Assembly (NCBI GenBank): GCA_934202525.1
Contig: CAKPYB010000006.1
Coordinates: 53,328 to 117,327 of the forward strand
DNA length: 64,000 bases
Direction: 5' to 3'
Source: an uncultured Prevotella sp.
Lineage (GTDB): Bacteria > Bacteroidota > Bacteroidia > Bacteroidales > Bacteroidaceae
Position 1 is the first letter of the stretch, and the number at the start of each line of letters is the position of its first letter. This document shows positions 61,768 to 64,000 of the stretch, piece by piece. The notes under the pieces are model-generated. The model was given only the letters and a program-made list of their open reading frames with translations, ran no database searches and was not told the origin of the DNA. The translations under genes and the position numbers were made by a program.

Positions 61768-61775
61768 TAACTTTG
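61768..61775 (+). promoter_or_regulatory. -7 element of the AAA/DUF4143 gene
   Basis: TAACTTTG, 28 bp before the start codon; the -33 TTGC lies inside the fourth repeat. Confidence 0.72.
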
Positions 61776-61803
61776 CAGCATAACTTAAAGAGAAGGAAAA
61801 GTT

Positions 61804-63147
61804 ATGATATATAGACAATTAACAGAAGAACTCCAGAAATGGAGTGAAAGAGACAACAGGAAGCCATTGGTTTTACGAGGCGCAAGACAAGTTGGAAAGA
61901 CAACATTGGTCAATGAATTGGGTAAGAAATACGATGTATATATCAAACTGAATCTAGAACAAAGCTCAGATGCAGAAATCTTTACCAAATCAGACAATGT
62001 AAAAGAGATATATCAATACATCTGCCTCAAGAAGAAAATCAAGGTAGATGAAGGTAAGCGTACTCTACTTTTTATTGATGAGATACAAAACGAGCCAAAA
62101 GCAGTTGGTCTGCTGAGATACTTCTATGAAGAGATGCCATGGTTGCACATCATAGCAGCAGGTTCCAGACTTCAAACCCTCATCAAGCAGCGCATTTCTT
62201 TCCCTGTGGGAAGAGTGGATTATCTATCCCTCCGTCCGTGCTCCTTCTTGGAATATCTCGATGCTATAGGTGAAGACCAATTGGTACAAATGGTGAAAGA
62301 AGTCAGTGTATCACCTCTATATCACGAGATGTTACTGAACCATTTCAATCATTACACTTTGATAGGTGGTATGCCTGAAGCCTTAGTGGAATATGCCAAG
62401 ACTCATAACCTAACCAAGTTAGCCCCTATCTATCGTTCACTGCTTGATGGCTACAATGAAGATGTAGAAAAATATGCTCGTAATGAAAACCAAGTAAAGG
62501 TTATCCGCCATCTGCTTACACATGGCTGGGCAGAGGCAGGACAATCCATTACTTTCGCCCGATTTGGAGGTAGCAACTACACAAGCAAGGAGGTACATGA
62601 GGCATTGGAAGTGATGCAGAAAGCATTCTTGCTCAATTTGGACTATCCCGTCACATCAGTGAAAGCCCCAGCTGTACCAGCCATAGCAAGACAACCCAAG
62701 CTAGTTTGGGTAGATACGGGCATCATGAATTTCTCCGTTGACATTCAGGCAGAATATCTGCAAGGCAATTCTCTCTTGGATGTATGGAAGGGACATGCTG
62801 CGGAACAAATCATAGCCCAAGAGCTGCGCATTGTTTTGGATCGCAACTTCCGCAACGAGCAATATTACTGGGTAAGAGACAAAAAGGGTTCTTCAGCAGA
62901 GGTAGATTTCGTTTGGCAACATCACTCACAGATTCTCCCGATAGAAGTGAAGTCTGGCACAAATGCCCATCTTCGATCCCTCCACTCCTTCATGTCTCAG
63001 CCTGATGCCCCAAGCATTGCCATCCGCATTTGGCCAGGAGAATATAGCATAGACGAAGTGGTATCCCCTACAGGTCATCCCTTCCGCCTTATCAATCTTC
63101 CCTTCTATTATGTGGGGATACTGGATAAAATATTGGAAATAGTATAA
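61804..63147 (+). CDS. ATP-binding protein with DUF4143 (AAA_14 / PD-(D/E)XK) architecture
   Basis: A 447-residue protein. The AAA_14 domain has a P-loop GARQVGKTT (26-34) and Walker B LLFIDEIQ. The C-terminal DUF4143 domain carries a PD-(D/E)XK-like set (AEVDFVW and PIEVKSG). Like the AAA gene at 57.3 kb it belongs to a family multiplied in Bacteroidetes with no settled role. A phased operator-like array precedes it and a 22-bp-period array follows about 50 bp after its stop. Confidence 0.9.
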   Translation: MIYRQLTEELQKWSERDNRKPLVLRGARQVGKTTLVNELGKKYDVYIKLNLEQSSDAEIFTKSDNVKEIYQYICLKKKIKVDEGKRTLLFIDEIQNEPKAVGLLRYFYEEMPWLHIIAAGSRLQTLIKQRISFPVGRVDYLSLRPCSFLEYLDAIGEDQLVQMVKEVSVSPLYHEMLLNHFNHYTLIGGMPEALVEYAKTHNLTKLAPIYRSLLDGYNEDVEKYARNENQVKVIRHLLTHGWAEAGQSITFARFGGSNYTSKEVHEALEVMQKAFLLNLDYPVTSVKAPAVPAIARQPKLVWVDTGIMNFSVDIQAEYLQGNSLLDVWKGHAAEQIIAQELRIVLDRNFRNEQYYWVRDKKGSSAEVDFVWQHHSQILPIEVKSGTNAHLRSLHSFMSQPDAPSIAIRIWPGEYSIDEVVSPTGHPFRLINLPFYYVGILDKILEIV

Positions 63148-63196
63148 TCCAAGGCTATAAAACCAGAAGAAGCCACATGATTAGCCATAAGATAGC

Positions 63197-63521
63197 CGTC
63201 CATCAGCTGATTGACGTGTGCACAACACGTGTTGTGCATGTGCACATCAGCTGTTGAACGAGCGCACAACAGCTGTTGTGCGACCGACGAACCTATATCT
63301 TCTGAAGACATCTCCTAAATATTCCAACGACTTCTATTATATCTTTCGAGGACTTCTATTGGTTACCAGAGGTTCCGTTCCTATATGCATCAACATCGTA
63401 AGTACTTAAGAGAAGCATCACAAATATTTGCCCGTCGCTACGGGGAAACATGCCCATAAGTACGAGGAAACATGCCCGTAACTACGAGGAAACACAATGT
63501 TTCGGGGCACATTCCTCTAGC
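63197..63521. repeat. 22-bp-period palindromic repeat array behind the AAA/DUF4143 gene
   Basis: Fills most of the 457-bp gene-free gap. Units at 63197, 63219, 63241 and 63263 contain perfect 20-bp palindromes TGCACAACACGTGTTGTGCA (63219-63238) and CGCACAACAGCTGTTGTGCG (63263-63282). Units at 63307, 63329 and 63351 share GACTTCTATT. Units at 63434, 63456 and 63478 share ACGAGGAAACATGCCC; further, weaker units follow. The cores change but the 22-bp step persists. Confidence 0.85.
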
Positions 63522-63604
63522 TTTGGGGACAGGATCAAAATAGAAGAGGATTGTGCTTCTTCCTTTTGCATCAAAATCAGCAAACCGAGATAAAATATTG
63601 ATTT

Positions 63605-63973
63605 ATGAGAGAAAAAGTTAAAGACAAAGGAAGGCTTGAACATATTCTCCAAACTTGCAATGATTTACTTGCCTCAAAAGACAAGTACACATTTGATGCA
63701 GTTAAGGACAATCCAATTATCTTTTATGGTTTCGTCAAGTTATCAGAAATCATAGGTAAAGCCTCTTATATGCTTACCAAGGAATTTCGAGCAGAACATA
63801 CAGAGATTCCATGGGAGCAAATGATAGGTTTAAGGCATGTTTTGGTGCATGGATACTATACAATAAAGCCAAAACAGCTTTGGAACATCATAGAGAAGGA
63901 TATACCTATTTTACTACCACAAATTGTAAGCGTCTCCGCGTTTATACCTTGCATAATTCAAAAAAAGCAGTAA
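63605..63973 (+). CDS. HepT-like protein (DUF86), orphan toxin
   Basis: A 122-residue protein with the HepT ribonuclease motif Arg77-x4-His82-x-Tyr84 (RHVLVHGYY) and the preceding helical pattern (GFVKLSEIIGKASYMLT, IPWEQMIGLRHV). HepT toxins normally pair with an adjacent MntA nucleotidyltransferase antitoxin that AMPylates the tyrosine. None is seen upstream (a repeat array lies there), and a terminator follows directly, so it looks unpaired. The tail after about residue 105 (IVSVSAFIPCIIQKKQ) does not fit the family well and may be a frameshift or decay. Confidence 0.8.
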   Translation: MREKVKDKGRLEHILQTCNDLLASKDKYTFDAVKDNPIIFYGFVKLSEIIGKASYMLTKEFRAEHTEIPWEQMIGLRHVLVHGYYTIKPKQLWNIIEKDIPILLPQIVSVSAFIPCIIQKKQ

Positions 63974-64000
63974 CAGCTGATTAAACTAATGCTGTTACTG
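63968..64000 (+). terminator. Hairpin after the HepT-like gene at the window edge
   Basis: CAGTAACAGC pairs with GCTGTTACTG and overlaps the stop codon. Whether a T-run follows is outside the window. Confidence 0.6.

Noticed and set aside
1..64000. Search for tRNA, rRNA, tmRNA, integrases, IS ends and phage genes
   Set aside because: None of the intergenic sequences shows a tRNA-like fold with a TTCGA loop, and no transposase or phage gene is apparent beyond the Rpn remnants.

Overview
The window looks like a chromosomal segment of a Bacteroidales bacterium, most likely Prevotella/Segatella (P. copri-like). This is an inference from the sequence. Supporting signs are SusC/SusD pairs, BspA-type leucine-rich repeats, Lnb/DUF4105 and DUF5107 proteins, many AAA-ATPase/PD-(D/E)XK genes, promoters of the Bacteroidetes type (TTGC or TTTG, 19-21 bp, then TAnnTTTG) in front of many genes, and weak Shine-Dalgarno signals. 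I saw no rRNA, tRNA, intact insertion sequence, integrase or cas gene.

Layout. 1-4.3 kb: a partial MscS channel, Kdo synthesis genes (kdsA, kdsD) and a secreted phospholipase D-like protein. 4.4-16.2 kb: a redox, haem and nitrosative-stress region. It holds a pseudo-receiver LuxR protein, a hemerythrin-LuxR regulator that diverges from a structured leader RNA, then porin, imelysin lipoprotein, dihaem DUF1111 lipoprotein, CcsBA cytochrome c assembly, Hcp and an HcpR-like Crp/Fnr regulator. 16.2-32.2 kb: mostly housekeeping and envelope genes (ttcA, rny, zapA, rfbA, a Wzc-like tyrosine kinase, ppiD, a CorC/GldE-like protein, lptC, a beta-barrel protein, an Lnb-domain protein). 32.4-38.5 kb: secA and a FeoA-FeoB fusion. 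38.7-42 kb: an AraC regulator, a 54-residue peptide coupled to a BspA-like protein, and an SGNH esterase. 42.1-57.1 kb: a polysaccharide utilisation locus (PUL) on the minus strand with GH53, a surface glycan-binding lipoprotein, SusC, SusD, GH35, DUF5107-TPR and a sugar porter. Its likely substrate is beta-1,4-galactan (pectic galactan, type I arabinogalactan). 57.2-64 kb: an accessory region with two AAA-ATPase/PD-(D/E)XK genes, an MFS transporter, an SGNH hydrolase and an orphan HepT-like toxin.

Most notable pattern. Short palindromic units repeat with an exact 22-bp period in four places: 13.4 kb, 16.57 kb, 59.1-59.36 kb and 63.2-63.5 kb. Each place lies beside a PD-(D/E)XK-superfamily gene or a remnant of one: Rpn-type C-terminal scraps in the first two, and intact AAA/PD-(D/E)XK genes in the last two. 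The core sequences differ between places while the spacing stays the same. A further helically phased array (16-bp repeats every 32-33 bp) runs into the promoter of the second AAA gene. A complete 37-bp promoter is duplicated in front of the AraC gene and the first AAA gene. I propose these nuclease-gene/array units as the candidate undescribed system.

Regulation that can be read directly includes a mirror-image -33 element shared by the divergent hemerythrin-regulator and leader-RNA promoters, a 26-bp dyad at the hcp promoter, and a matching motif with identical spacing at the two PUL promoters.
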